From Opitutaceae bacterium UBA6669 (GTDB lineage: Bacteria > Verrucomicrobiota > Verrucomicrobiia > Opitutales > Opitutaceae), in NCBI GenBank assembly GCA_002455175.1, contig DKKJ01000211.1, forward strand, positions 3,931 through 9,966: DNA of 6,036 nt. Reading direction: 5' to 3'. The notes under the pieces were generated by a model. It was not told the origin of the DNA. It did not search any database and saw only the letters and a program-made list of their open reading frames with translations. Position 1 is the first letter of the stretch. Each line of letters opens with the position of its first letter. The position numbers and the translations under genes were made by a program. This document shows positions 1 to 5,491 of this stretch, piece after piece.

Positions 1-614
1 CCCGGGGCCACCGCGTTGACGCGCAGTCCTGATCCATACTTGTTCGCCAGTTCCACGGCCAACCACTTGGTGAAATTATCAACGGCCGCTTTCGCGTTGG
101 AATACCCCAAAACCCGCGTGATCACCGCGCCAGCCGCCATCGACGAAAAGTTGATCACATTTCCGCGCTTTTGCTCCGCAAACACTTTGGCGAAGACGAG
201 GGTCGGAATGACGGTGCCATCGAGGTTGAGCCCGAGCACCGACCGGTATGCCGTCATGTCGAGATCCAGAAATGTCTGCGTCGGCAGAATCACCGCTCCG
301 GGCTGATTTCCACCCGCGGCGTTGATGAGCGCGTCCACCCGACCAAACTTCTCCATGATAGAATCCCTCACCCGCTCCAAATCAGCGCGGTTCAAGACAT
401 CACAAGAATAACCGACCGTGGTACCCGGAAGACCACGCGTGTCTTCCAAACCTTTGTCGAGACGAGCCTGATCTCGTCCAAGAAAAACGACGTTGGCACC
501 CTGAGTAGCGAGGTAGCGCGCCGCTGAGCCCGCAAGGACACCGGTCGCACCGGTGACCACCACGACGCGGCCAGTCAAATCGAAGAGAGAAGGGGAAACA
601 GAAGAGGCAGACAT
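1..614 (-). CDS. SDR oxidoreductase, D-mannonate oxidoreductase (fructuronate reductase) type, C-terminus beyond window
   Basis: The reading frame starts at ATG 614 and is open to the window edge, giving the first 204 residues of a protein that is normally about 270-280 long. All classical SDR landmarks are visible: a nucleotide-binding turn TGATGVLAG (residues 21-29), NAAG (98-101), the structural Asn130, the catalytic Ser158, and Tyr171-x3-Lys175. The glycine turn of the form TGxxGVL, the INAAGGNQP stretch and the SSM...TRV...YSNAKAAVDNFTKWLAVELA pattern (split here by variable residues) are what I know from SDR-type D-mannonate oxidoreductases such as Bacillus YjmF. These cytoplasmic enzymes interconvert D-fructuronate and D-mannonate with NAD(P)H in glucuronate breakdown. 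The family call is very secure and the substrate is probable. A 2-keto-gluconate or related sugar-acid reductase is the main alternative. No clear Shine-Dalgarno sequence precedes the start. The start is chosen because it gives the usual roughly 15-residue lead to the Rossmann fold. Confidence 0.88.
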   Translation of the reverse strand, partial: MSASSVSPSLFDLTGRVVVVTGATGVLAGSAARYLATQGANVVFLGRDQARLDKGLEDTRGLPGTTVGYSCDVLNRADLERVRDSIMEKFGRVDALINAAGGNQPGAVILPTQTFLDLDMTAYRSVLGLNLDGTVIPTLVFAKVFAEQKRGNVINFSSMAAGAVITRVLGYSNAKAAVDNFTKWLAVELANKYGSGLRVNAVAP

Positions 615-621
615 TAAACCG

Positions 622-655
622 TGATAAACTCATCTGCCTGCGTTTGATAAGCTCA
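622..655. promoter_or_regulatory. Direct repeat TGATAARCTCA x2, candidate operator upstream of the mannonate oxidoreductase gene
   Basis: TGATAAACTCA (622-632) and TGATAAGCTCA (645-655) are an 11-base direct repeat with one mismatch, 23 bases start to start. They lie 8 to 41 bases upstream of the ATG at 614 on the - strand, where a promoter or leader would be. Two like-facing sites about two helical turns apart suit a regulator binding as a tandem dimer. No palindrome typical of LacI or GntR regulators is obvious, and I could not place convincing -35 and -10 boxes. The function is inferred from position only. Confidence 0.35.
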
Positions 656-750
656 GAATGCTCTCCTCGCATGAGTCGGGTGACTATGATTTTGCCGAGT
701 CTTGCTCCAGCATTACCGAAACCGGCTTGGAATCAGAATCTTACAGGAAA

Positions 751-771
751 ACCGACCAAACCGAAATGAGA
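751..771 (+). repeat. Copy 1 of a 21-22 base interspersed motif (core CCARACCRAAATGAGA)
   Basis: This stretch matches 3168-3189 with two transitions and a one-base gap, in the same orientation. It lies about 100 bases upstream of the DUF2750 start codon in otherwise non-coding sequence. The repeated ACC steps spaced by four to five bases give it a regular look. It may be a regulator site or an interspersed genomic repeat, and the sequence alone does not decide. Confidence 0.4.
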
Positions 772-872
772 CTGCGTACTGCTTCAGAAAGTCTTCGGCC
801 AACAGACGGTCTGACTTCCCCTCTACAAAAAAATGCGCTACCGTCCGGTCTGACGCCGTCCTCATCGACACC

Positions 873-1235
873 ATGCCGCCTGACCGCGAACGTCCTCACC
901 ACCCGCTCGACCGTTTCATCGCCCGGGTGAAAAAGCACCACACCGTCTATGGACTGAGGTCCCCAGACGACGAGAGCTGGGCGGTATGCGCCTCGCGCGA
1001 GGATGAAGACCTCGATGTGGTGCTCATTTGGTCCCATTCTGATTTTGCGACTGAACACCGCCGAGAGGAATGGAGCGACTACATCGTGACGCCTATCTCC
1101 GCGGAAGACTTTGTTGAGACCTGGCTCCAAGGGATGCACGCGGACGGCTCCTTCGTGGGACCAGACTGGGACTTGAAACTTTCGGGTCCAGAAATTCCCG
1201 CCGTGGAAATGGCGGAACGACTGAGCAGCGATTAG
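873..1235 (+). CDS. DUF2750 domain protein, 120 aa, function unknown
   Basis: The protein matches the DUF2750 pattern over nearly its whole length: FIARVKKHHTVYGLR (15-29), a tryptophan followed by AVC (36-39), an acidic EDEDLDVV run (43-50), IWS (52-54), EEWSDY (65-70), then ISAEDFVETWLQGMH (75-89) and VGPDWD (95-100). Members are small cytoplasmic proteins of roughly 100-130 residues with no known activity, often placed like immunity or housekeeping accessory proteins. The frame stays open upstream to ATG 702, but residues encoded there are low-complexity and unlike the family, and they run through a repeated non-coding motif. ATG 873 is therefore preferred, although no good ribosome binding site precedes it. 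It converges with the DUF4190 gene and is divergent from the SDR gene, so it is probably transcribed alone. Confidence 0.85.
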   Translation: MPPDRERPHHPLDRFIARVKKHHTVYGLRSPDDESWAVCASREDEDLDVVLIWSHSDFATEHRREEWSDYIVTPISAEDFVETWLQGMHADGSFVGPDWDLKLSGPEIPAVEMAERLSSD

Positions 1236-1244
1236 GAACGCCGC

Positions 1245-1271
1245 GACACGCCCTTCTGGTGGTGGCGTGTC
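1245..1271. terminator. Hairpin between converging genes, possible bidirectional terminator
   Basis: GACACGCC (1245-1252) and GGCGTGTC (1264-1271) form a perfect 8-bp stem around an 11-base loop. It sits 9 bases after the DUF2750 stop and 18 bases beyond the stop of the opposing DUF4190 gene. Neither side is followed by a T run, so it is not a standard intrinsic terminator. The placement in a 54-base convergent gap suggests shared transcript-end formation. Confidence 0.45.
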
Positions 1272-1289
1272 AGCCAATGACAGATCGCA

Positions 1290-1880
1290 CTAGCGAGTCG
1301 TTACGAGTCGACCCTCCGCATCGAAAACGCACTCGCGCCCCCCCTGCACGGACGGATGGCGGAGGGAGAAACCGTCGGAGTCACTTTCGAACACTCCGTC
1401 CACCTGCTGAACTCCGCGCATCAGCTGCGGGACGTAACGCGCAAGGGGACCGCTCACTTTTCCTGTCTCTGGATCGACCTCAAATTTCACGGGGCGACTC
1501 GTTTCCTCCAGCATGAACTGCTGGGCAGCAGCGGCAATATGCCGGGCATCATTGGCCATCGCTTTCTCCAGCGAGGCCTCGCGCACTTTCTTAAATGCAG
1601 GAACCGCCATCGCCGCTAGCAGCCCAGCCATCAAAAGCCCTACAACGATCGAAACGTAACCAAGGACAAAACCCGCCAATGCGAGCCCTTCTCCAGTCAA
1701 ACTCGCATCCTTCTTGATCCGGCCATAAGAAATGTGGCCGAACACAATCGCCAAGATCGCAGGAACGACGAGGATCGAGCCTCCCACGAGACTAACGATT
1801 CCCAAGACGAGCGCCGCCACTGCCAAACCTGGCGTGCGGCGTGTTGAGGTGTGGGGCGGCAGGGGAACCGGGGTAGTCAT
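1290..1880 (-). CDS. DUF4190 membrane protein fused to a type IV pilin-like helix, 196 aa
   Basis: A short proline-rich cytoplasmic tail (1-17) is followed by two hydrophobic segments at about 18-48 and 65-96. Between them is IVFGHISYGRIKKDASLTGEG (roughly 45-65), the signature linker of DUF4190 proteins, which are usually just these two helices. Here the second segment runs without a break into GLLAAMAVPAFKKVREAS (86-103), then an amphipathic helix with DARHIAAAAQQFMLEE (111-126). That pattern is the one seen at the start of type II secretion pseudopilins and of pilin-like proteins in Verrucomicrobiota and relatives. The last 70 residues form a small soluble domain, DPETGKVSGPLARYVPQL (136-153) and onward, also pilin-like in style. 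There is no prepilin peptidase leader next to the second helix, so normal pilin processing is unlikely. The role is unknown. An AAGGAGGA sequence lies over 20 bases upstream of the start, too far for ordinary use. Confidence 0.85.
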   Translation of the reverse strand: MTTPVPLPPHTSTRRTPGLAVAALVLGIVSLVGGSILVVPAILAIVFGHISYGRIKKDASLTGEGLALAGFVLGYVSIVVGLLMAGLLAAMAVPAFKKVREASLEKAMANDARHIAAAAQQFMLEETSRPVKFEVDPETGKVSGPLARYVPQLMRGVQQVDGVFESDSDGFSLRHPSVQGGRECVFDAEGRLVTTR

Positions 1881-1901
1881 GTCAAATGGACGGTACCTAA
1901 A

Positions 1902-1909
1902 TCCTCCTT
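1902..1909 (-). promoter_or_regulatory. Strong Shine-Dalgarno-like sequence placed unusually far from the DUF4190 start
   Basis: On the - strand the sequence reads AAGGAGGA, close to a perfect anti-16S match, but it ends 21 bases before the ATG at 1880. The usual spacing is 5-10 bases. No in-frame alternative start codon lies between, so it is either unused, acts through a folded leader, or serves another purpose. Confidence 0.3.
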
Positions 1910-2017
1910 GAACCGCGAGTGCAAATCAGCCTCACCATCGAGGTTTTCTTTGGAAAAAACGAAACCTTTCTCACACTGCCTTCTCTTAGAAAAGGGCATG
2001 AGCAGCTCCGTGCTCGC

Positions 2018-2041
2018 TCACGTCTTTTGTTCATCACGTCT
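2018..2041. repeat. Direct repeat TCACGTCT x2, possible operator
   Basis: TCACGTCT occurs at 2018-2025 and 2034-2041, 16 bases start to start, 63-86 bases upstream of the thioredoxin-like start codon. It could be a tandem regulator site. An 8-base repeat can also arise by chance, so support is weak. Confidence 0.22.
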
Positions 2042-2103
2042 CAGATAGTACCTCGACCGTTTGCGATGGCGGTGGAGGTGTCCGTTCTCACTCCGCTTCC
2101 ATT

Positions 2104-3105
2104 ATGATTAAATCACTTCGCCTTCTTCTGATCGGCTCCTTCCTCAGCGTCTCGCTGTTTGCTCAAGAGCTCACCTGGCAAGAACTCGCTCGAAGGCCAG
2201 AATTCTGGCCGTCGCAAACAAGCACCAAGCGAGTCGTCACTCTGCAAGGCCTGCCTCCTATCAAAGCAGGGCAGAAACTCACATTGGTTTCGATCCGCGG
2301 CAACGAAGTCGAGGTGGAGACTCCCGACGGCAAAACCCTCTTCAACCTTAAGCTGGATGAGACCGACGCTCTGGCCATCGCCCAGCAGCAGTGGAAAACA
2401 TGGACGCCTGAGCAACGCGCCCTCACCTACGCCGCTCTGTTGAAGCGGAAAGACCTGTGGACCTATCGCGTGACGCTGCGTCAGCCGGTTTTACTCAACC
2501 GCGGAGAAATCAAACCCGGTGAACAAGCCATCTTGGTGCGCACCGAGGGCAACGACCTGCTCCTCGCCTATGAAAAAGGAAACTTCCTGTTCCAAGTGCC
2601 ACCTCGGGACACCGACCTGCTAGACTCAGCGCGGCAGCTACTCGCCAACAAAAACGCGTTTCCAAGTCGGGTCGCTGAGGACTTGAAGGGTAAGCTGGTC
2701 CATCCGGAAACAGGAGCGGCTGCGGCTTTGAAGGAAGGCGCGCAACCGGACTATTTTCTTTTTTATCGTGGCGCCGGTTGGTGCGGCCCGTGTCGTCAAT
2801 TTTCACCGTCGCTCGTCTCCTTTTTCAAGGAAACCAAGGCCAAGCATCCGAATTACGAAGTGGTTTTCGTTAGCGGAGATAAAACTCCCGCTGAGATGAA
2901 GGCCTACTCCAAGGAAATCGGCTTCACCTGGCCAACGGTACCTCAGAGCCGCCAACCTGAAATGCAGATCGTCAACCGGCTTTTCACCAACCTGATTCCT
3001 CAAGTCGTCGTGACCGATCGGCAGGGTACAGTGGTGATCGACAGCGCGCGCATCGGCTCCGCAGCCGCCCTCCAGCAGTTTGCCGCTCTGCTGAAAAAGG
3101 GCTAG
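2104..3105 (+). CDS. Exported thioredoxin-fold protein (TlpA/tryparedoxin-like) with duplicated N-terminal module, 333 aa
   Basis: Residues 1-20 are a classic Sec signal peptide, with basic residues near the start, a hydrophobic core LLLIGSFLSVSLFA, and likely cleavage after Ala20 before QE. The C-terminal domain (about 200-330) is thioredoxin-like of the tryparedoxin/nucleoredoxin kind: strand YFLFYRG, active site Trp226-Cys227-Gly228-Pro229-Cys230, VVFVSGDKTPAEM (253-265), and the cis-proline at 299 in LIPQVVVTDRQG. Both cysteines are present and no others are seen, so it should be redox active outside the cytoplasm as a disulfide reductase or exchange protein. The region between signal and thioredoxin domain contains two similar units, about 27-95 and 112-178. 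Each has a charged start ending in W, an [IL]KxG[QE] turn, a short strand pair and an acidic [DE]TD[AL]L segment. These are probably small beta-barrel modules of unknown ligand. The rhodanese gene follows after 135 bases. The start fits the signal peptide. Confidence 0.9.
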   Translation: MIKSLRLLLIGSFLSVSLFAQELTWQELARRPEFWPSQTSTKRVVTLQGLPPIKAGQKLTLVSIRGNEVEVETPDGKTLFNLKLDETDALAIAQQQWKTWTPEQRALTYAALLKRKDLWTYRVTLRQPVLLNRGEIKPGEQAILVRTEGNDLLLAYEKGNFLFQVPPRDTDLLDSARQLLANKNAFPSRVAEDLKGKLVHPETGAAAALKEGAQPDYFLFYRGAGWCGPCRQFSPSLVSFFKETKAKHPNYEVVFVSGDKTPAEMKAYSKEIGFTWPTVPQSRQPEMQIVNRLFTNLIPQVVVTDRQGTVVIDSARIGSAAALQQFAALLKKG

Positions 3106-3167
3106 GTTGAGATCGAAGGCATGCCTGCTCGTGCCGTTTACGACCAAGCGCGCCGCCTTCATCTCCG

Positions 3168-3189
3168 ACCGAACCAGACCAAAATGAGA
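3168..3189 (+). repeat. Copy 2 of the 21-22 base interspersed motif
   Basis: This is the partner of 751-771, with the shared core CCARACCRAAATGAGA. It lies 52 bases before the rhodanese start codon, in the 135-base gap after the thioredoxin-like gene, and faces the same way relative to the downstream gene as copy 1. It may mark a separate promoter or regulator site for the rhodanese gene. Confidence 0.4.
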
Positions 3190-3240
3190 TAAGATTGCTT
3201 TTAAGCATTGGTTACGCAGGCTCTACCCCAGAGCTTACCC

Positions 3241-3642
3241 ATGAAACTCACCACACTCTTCTTTTTTCTCGTTTCCGTCGCTTTCTGCGACGTTGCCAAA
3301 ATCACCCCCAACGAAGCGGCCAAACTCGTCGCCGAGGGCAAAGCGATCCTCATTGATGTGCGCGAGCCCAAAGAGTGGGAACAAACCGGAGTCGCCGCTC
3401 CCGCCCGTCTGCTCTCCAAGAGCGATTTCGATGGGGAGCAAAAGGATTGGAAACCCGTCCTCGCTGGCGCGAGCGGCAAGCGGCTTATCGTCTACTGTCA
3501 ATCTGGTCGTCGGGCCGGAGTGGTCGGCAATGCGTTGGCCAGCCTCGGTCACACCGTCTCCAGCGCTGGTAGTCTAGATGAATGGAAAGCCGCAGGTCTT
3601 CCAGTTCGCCAAGTCAAAGAACCGGTGGCTGCAGGACGATAA
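3241..3642 (+). CDS. Exported single-domain rhodanese-like protein, 133 aa
   Basis: The N-terminus MKLTTLFFFLVSVAFC is a signal peptide, so the protein is probably periplasmic. The mature part is one rhodanese domain: ITPNEAAKLVAEGKAILIDVRE (split by family-variable residues), with Asp39 and Arg41 of the conserved DVRE, then the active-site loop Cys86-Gln-Ser-Gly-Arg-Arg91 in IVYCQSGRRAG, and the closing GSLDEWKAAGLPV (110-122), which is the usual end of the fold. The catalytic cysteine is present, so sulfur transfer or persulfide handling is possible. The frame is open upstream to a TTG at 3208, but ATG 3241 begins the signal peptide directly and is chosen. The residue before Cys16 is Phe, so this is not a standard lipobox. 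It shares direction and compartment with the preceding thioredoxin-like gene, suggesting linked thiol chemistry. A terminator follows. Confidence 0.9.
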   Translation: MKLTTLFFFLVSVAFCDVAKITPNEAAKLVAEGKAILIDVREPKEWEQTGVAAPARLLSKSDFDGEQKDWKPVLAGASGKRLIVYCQSGRRAGVVGNALASLGHTVSSAGSLDEWKAAGLPVRQVKEPVAAGR

Positions 3643-3645
3643 CCT

Positions 3646-3666
3646 TCTCCTCCACATGGAGTGAGA
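3646..3666 (+). other. Small hairpin just after the rhodanese stop
   Basis: TCTCCTCC (3646-3653) pairs with GGAG (3658-3661) and GAGA (3663-3666) around a four-base ACAT loop, with one bulged T at 3662. It starts three bases after the stop codon and 16 bases before the terminator stem. It may protect the 3' end of the mRNA or may be chance. Confidence 0.35.
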
Positions 3667-3682
3667 GGACGACATTTTGGAT

Positions 3683-3717
3683 ACAAACCCCGGACGATTG
3701 TACCGGGGTTTGTTTTT
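3683..3717 (+). terminator. Strong intrinsic terminator of the thioredoxin-rhodanese unit
   Basis: CAAACCCCGG (3684-3693) pairs perfectly with CCGGGGTTTG (3703-3712) around a nine-base loop, and A3683 with T3713 can extend it to 11 bp. Five T residues follow (3713-3717). This is textbook Rho-independent termination. It separates the redox/sulfur genes from the sugar-acid unit that starts 38 bases further on, so the latter needs its own promoter in a very short space. Confidence 0.93.
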
Positions 3718-3755
3718 CGCTTTCATCGAACGACGTTACCCGCTCGTCTGTTGAG

Positions 3756-4475
3756 ATGAGCGAACTTTCCCCTGTCGCAGTGGTCACTGGCGCCGGCACC
3801 GGCGTCGGTCGAGCCGTCACTGTAAAGCTAGCCTCAGAAGGCTGGCGAGTGGCCATGATCGGCCGGCGTCCCGAAACACTCGCGGAAACGCGCACTTTAG
3901 TCGGTTCGCAAGGTCCTGAGGTGGCCGCTTTTCCTTGCGACATCGCCGACGCCGACTCCGTACAGTCAGCGGCTGAGAAGATCCTCGCTCACTTTGGCCG
4001 CGTGGATGCCTTGGTGAACGCGGCAGGAACCAACATTCCCAAACGCTCCCTCGAGATTCTCGCCCACGCCGACTACCACGCCGCCATCGGCACCAATCTC
4101 CACGGCGCGTTTTACTGCGCTCAGGCCTTCCTTCCGTGCATGCGCCGTCAAGGCTCCGGCACCATCGTGAACATCAATTCCGAAGCGGGTCTTCGCGCCA
4201 GCGCCAAAGCCGGTGCGGCCTACGTGGTTTCAAAATTCGGCTTGGCCGGGCTCACGCAGACAATCAACGCTGAAGAGCGCGGACGCGGCATTCGCGCCAC
4301 CTCGATTTTTCCTGGGGACATCAACACTCCCCTGCTCGACAAGCGTCCTCAACCACCTCCTCCAGAAGCTCGAACCCTAATGCTACAAGCTGAGGACCTG
4401 GCTGCCTGCGTTTGGCTGGCGATTAGCGTCCCACCCCGAGCCATCGTGGAAGAGCTCGTGGTCCGGCCCCGCTGA
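3756..4475 (+). CDS. SDR family oxidoreductase, 239 aa, first gene of the pentonate unit, substrate unknown
   Basis: All classical SDR elements are present: TGAGTGVG (11-18) for the dinucleotide, Cys61-Asp62-Ile with an acidic Asp62 contacting adenine, NAAG (88-91), Asn114, Ser142, Tyr156-x3-Lys160 and the PG pair at 186-187. Arg37-Arg38 after the second strand (IGRRPE) suggests NADP preference, since an acidic residue there would favour NAD. The Ser-to-Tyr spacing is 14, one more than usual, through a small insertion in GLRASAKAGAAY. The C-terminus is short, with a proline-rich RPQPPPPEAR (197-206) where the substrate lid lies. The frame stays open upstream to 3582 but would cross the terminator, so ATG 3756 is used. 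The neighbours suggest a role as a sugar dehydrogenase or sugar-acid oxidoreductase in pentose oxidation. That role is inferred from context, and general SDRs of this look are too diverse for a firmer call. Confidence 0.9.
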   Translation: MSELSPVAVVTGAGTGVGRAVTVKLASEGWRVAMIGRRPETLAETRTLVGSQGPEVAAFPCDIADADSVQSAAEKILAHFGRVDALVNAAGTNIPKRSLEILAHADYHAAIGTNLHGAFYCAQAFLPCMRRQGSGTIVNINSEAGLRASAKAGAAYVVSKFGLAGLTQTINAEERGRGIRATSIFPGDINTPLLDKRPQPPPPEARTLMLQAEDLAACVWLAISVPPRAIVEELVVRPR

Positions 4476-4636
4476 GCACTTGGATTTCGACGGCTTGACC
4501 CATCTGGCGCGGCATCGTCACGCGCTCGCATGAGGATTTCCCGTAAGCGACCAGTGCGAATGACCTGAAATACCGCCTGCGGATTTCGCGCTTCCGCGCT
4601 CGCCACTGCTTCGGATCACGCCTACGAGCTTTGAGG
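4476..4636 (+). other. 161-base intra-operon gap with a possible 12-codon leader ORF
   Basis: No sizeable gene fits here. ATG 4530 opens a tiny frame ending at TGA 4566-4568 with a very basic product, [17 protein letters not shown] at 4580-4584 and TCCGC at 4594-4598 can form a weak hairpin. The gap is long for an otherwise tight catabolic unit (the next gap is 15 bases), so it could hold an internal promoter or leader. I see no clear -35/-10 pair. Confidence 0.35.
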
Positions 4637-5476
4637 ATGAGTCTTCGCGTTTACCTCACAGCCCAGGGCGCCTACGTAGAACAAGCAGGCGCTTATCGCC
4701 AATTGCCCGCGTCCTTCCAAATCGATCAGCTGTTCACCTCTGAACAGCCCGTCGCGTGGCTCAAAACTCTTTGGTCCCGGGCAAAGGAAGTCAGCGGCCT
4801 ACCCACCGGGGTGGCCTTGCTCGCGCCCATCGCAACGCAAGAGGTGTGGGCCGCGGGAGTGACTTACCTCCGTAGCCGTACGGCGCGGATGGAAGAGTCC
4901 AAGACCGCCGGCGGTGATTCGTTCTACGATAAGGTGTATCACGCCGAACGACCCGAGCTCTTCTTCAAAGCTACTCCCCATCGGGTGGCCGGATCGGGAA
5001 CGGCGGTGAAGATTCGCCGCGACTCGAAGTGGAATGTCCCCGAGCCCGAGGTGACCCTCGCCCTCAATCATCAGGGCAAAATTTTTGGCTACACTCTCGG
5101 CAACGACATGAGCTCACGGGATATCGAAGGTGAAAATCCGCTCTATCTCCCACAAGCCAAGGTCTACGATCGCTCGGCTGGCCTCGGCCCTTGCCTTCTC
5201 GTCACGGAGGAGTCCCTTTCTCCGCAAACGGAGATCTCCATCGAAATTCTCCGCGCGGGCGTCTCCGCCTTCAAAGGCAGCACGAGCGTCAGCCAGATCA
5301 AACGCTCTTTCACCGAACTCGCCGAATTCCTTTTCCGCGACAACTCTTTCCCCAAGGGCTGCTTCCTCATGACGGGCACGGGCATCGTTCCAGGAGATTC
5401 CTTCACGCTTCAATCCGGCGACGAAATTCGCATCACCATCGCCCCGGTTGGCACCCTGATTAACCACGTCGCCTAA
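4637..5476 (+). CDS. FAH-family 2-keto-3-deoxy-pentonate dehydratase (KdaD/XylX-like), 279 aa
   Basis: The protein has the fumarylacetoacetate hydrolase fold with features I associate with 2-keto-3-deoxy-D-arabinonate/xylonate dehydratases: [13 protein letters not shown] (69-81), ERPELFFKA (104-112), [10 protein letters not shown] (132-141), [21 protein letters not shown] (split by variable residues, 155-175) and TGTGIVPGD (246-254). Glu136, Glu138 and Asp157 fit the E-x-E...D metal site and Lys175 is the conserved active-site lysine. The reaction is Mg-dependent removal of water from 2-keto-3-deoxy-pentonate to give alpha-ketoglutarate semialdehyde. The next gene encodes the enzyme for that product, which strengthens the call. 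Which pentonate (D-xylonate, D-arabinonate or L-arabinonate series) is used cannot be told. A TTG at 4631 is a possible alternative start. ATG 4637 is chosen because it is the stronger codon and begins directly with the first beta strand. An acylpyruvate hydrolase is the less likely alternative. Confidence 0.88.
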   Translation: MSLRVYLTAQGAYVEQAGAYRQLPASFQIDQLFTSEQPVAWLKTLWSRAKEVSGLPTGVALLAPIATQEVWAAGVTYLRSRTARMEESKTAGGDSFYDKVYHAERPELFFKATPHRVAGSGTAVKIRRDSKWNVPEPEVTLALNHQGKIFGYTLGNDMSSRDIEGENPLYLPQAKVYDRSAGLGPCLLVTEESLSPQTEISIEILRAGVSAFKGSTSVSQIKRSFTELAEFLFRDNSFPKGCFLMTGTGIVPGDSFTLQSGDEIRITIAPVGTLINHVA

Positions 5477-5491
5477 CCTCTTCTCTTGTTC

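Larger units (their letters stand above)
1881..2103. other. Divergent intergenic region (223 bases)
   Basis: This stretch separates the DUF4190 gene (-) from the thioredoxin-like gene (+) and must carry both promoters. Open frames across it are short and resemble no protein. Visible structure is limited: AGGTTT/AAACCT as an imperfect inverted repeat at 1941-1967, and TCACGTCT repeated directly at 2018-2025 and 2034-2041. I could not identify convincing sigma-70 boxes on either strand. Confidence 0.6.

Noticed and set aside
702..872. Upstream extension of the DUF2750 protein by 57 residues
   Set aside because: The extra residues are unlike the family, and the segment includes a motif repeated in a non-coding gap elsewhere in the window.
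741..1277. A 178-codon - strand frame opposite DUF2750
   Set aside because: The + strand frame matches a known family over its full length, while this one matches nothing and overlaps it completely.
1887..1930. Possible sigma-70 promoter TTGCAC-17-TTTAGG on the - strand before the DUF4190 gene
   Set aside because: Each hexamer matches the consensus at only three of six positions, and it would leave almost no leader.
1851..2107. Two short + strand frames (65 and 62 codons) in the divergent intergenic region
   Set aside because: They have no ribosome binding site, no recognisable composition or motif, and cover the place where promoters must be.
3241..3300. Lipoprotein signal in the rhodanese-like protein
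   Set aside because: Cys16 is preceded by Phe, whereas a lipobox needs Gly, Ala or Ser there. An ordinary signal peptide is more likely.
3582..3755. N-terminal extension of the second SDR protein
   Set aside because: It would overlap the rhodanese gene end and run through an intrinsic terminator. The SDR fold begins right after ATG 3756.
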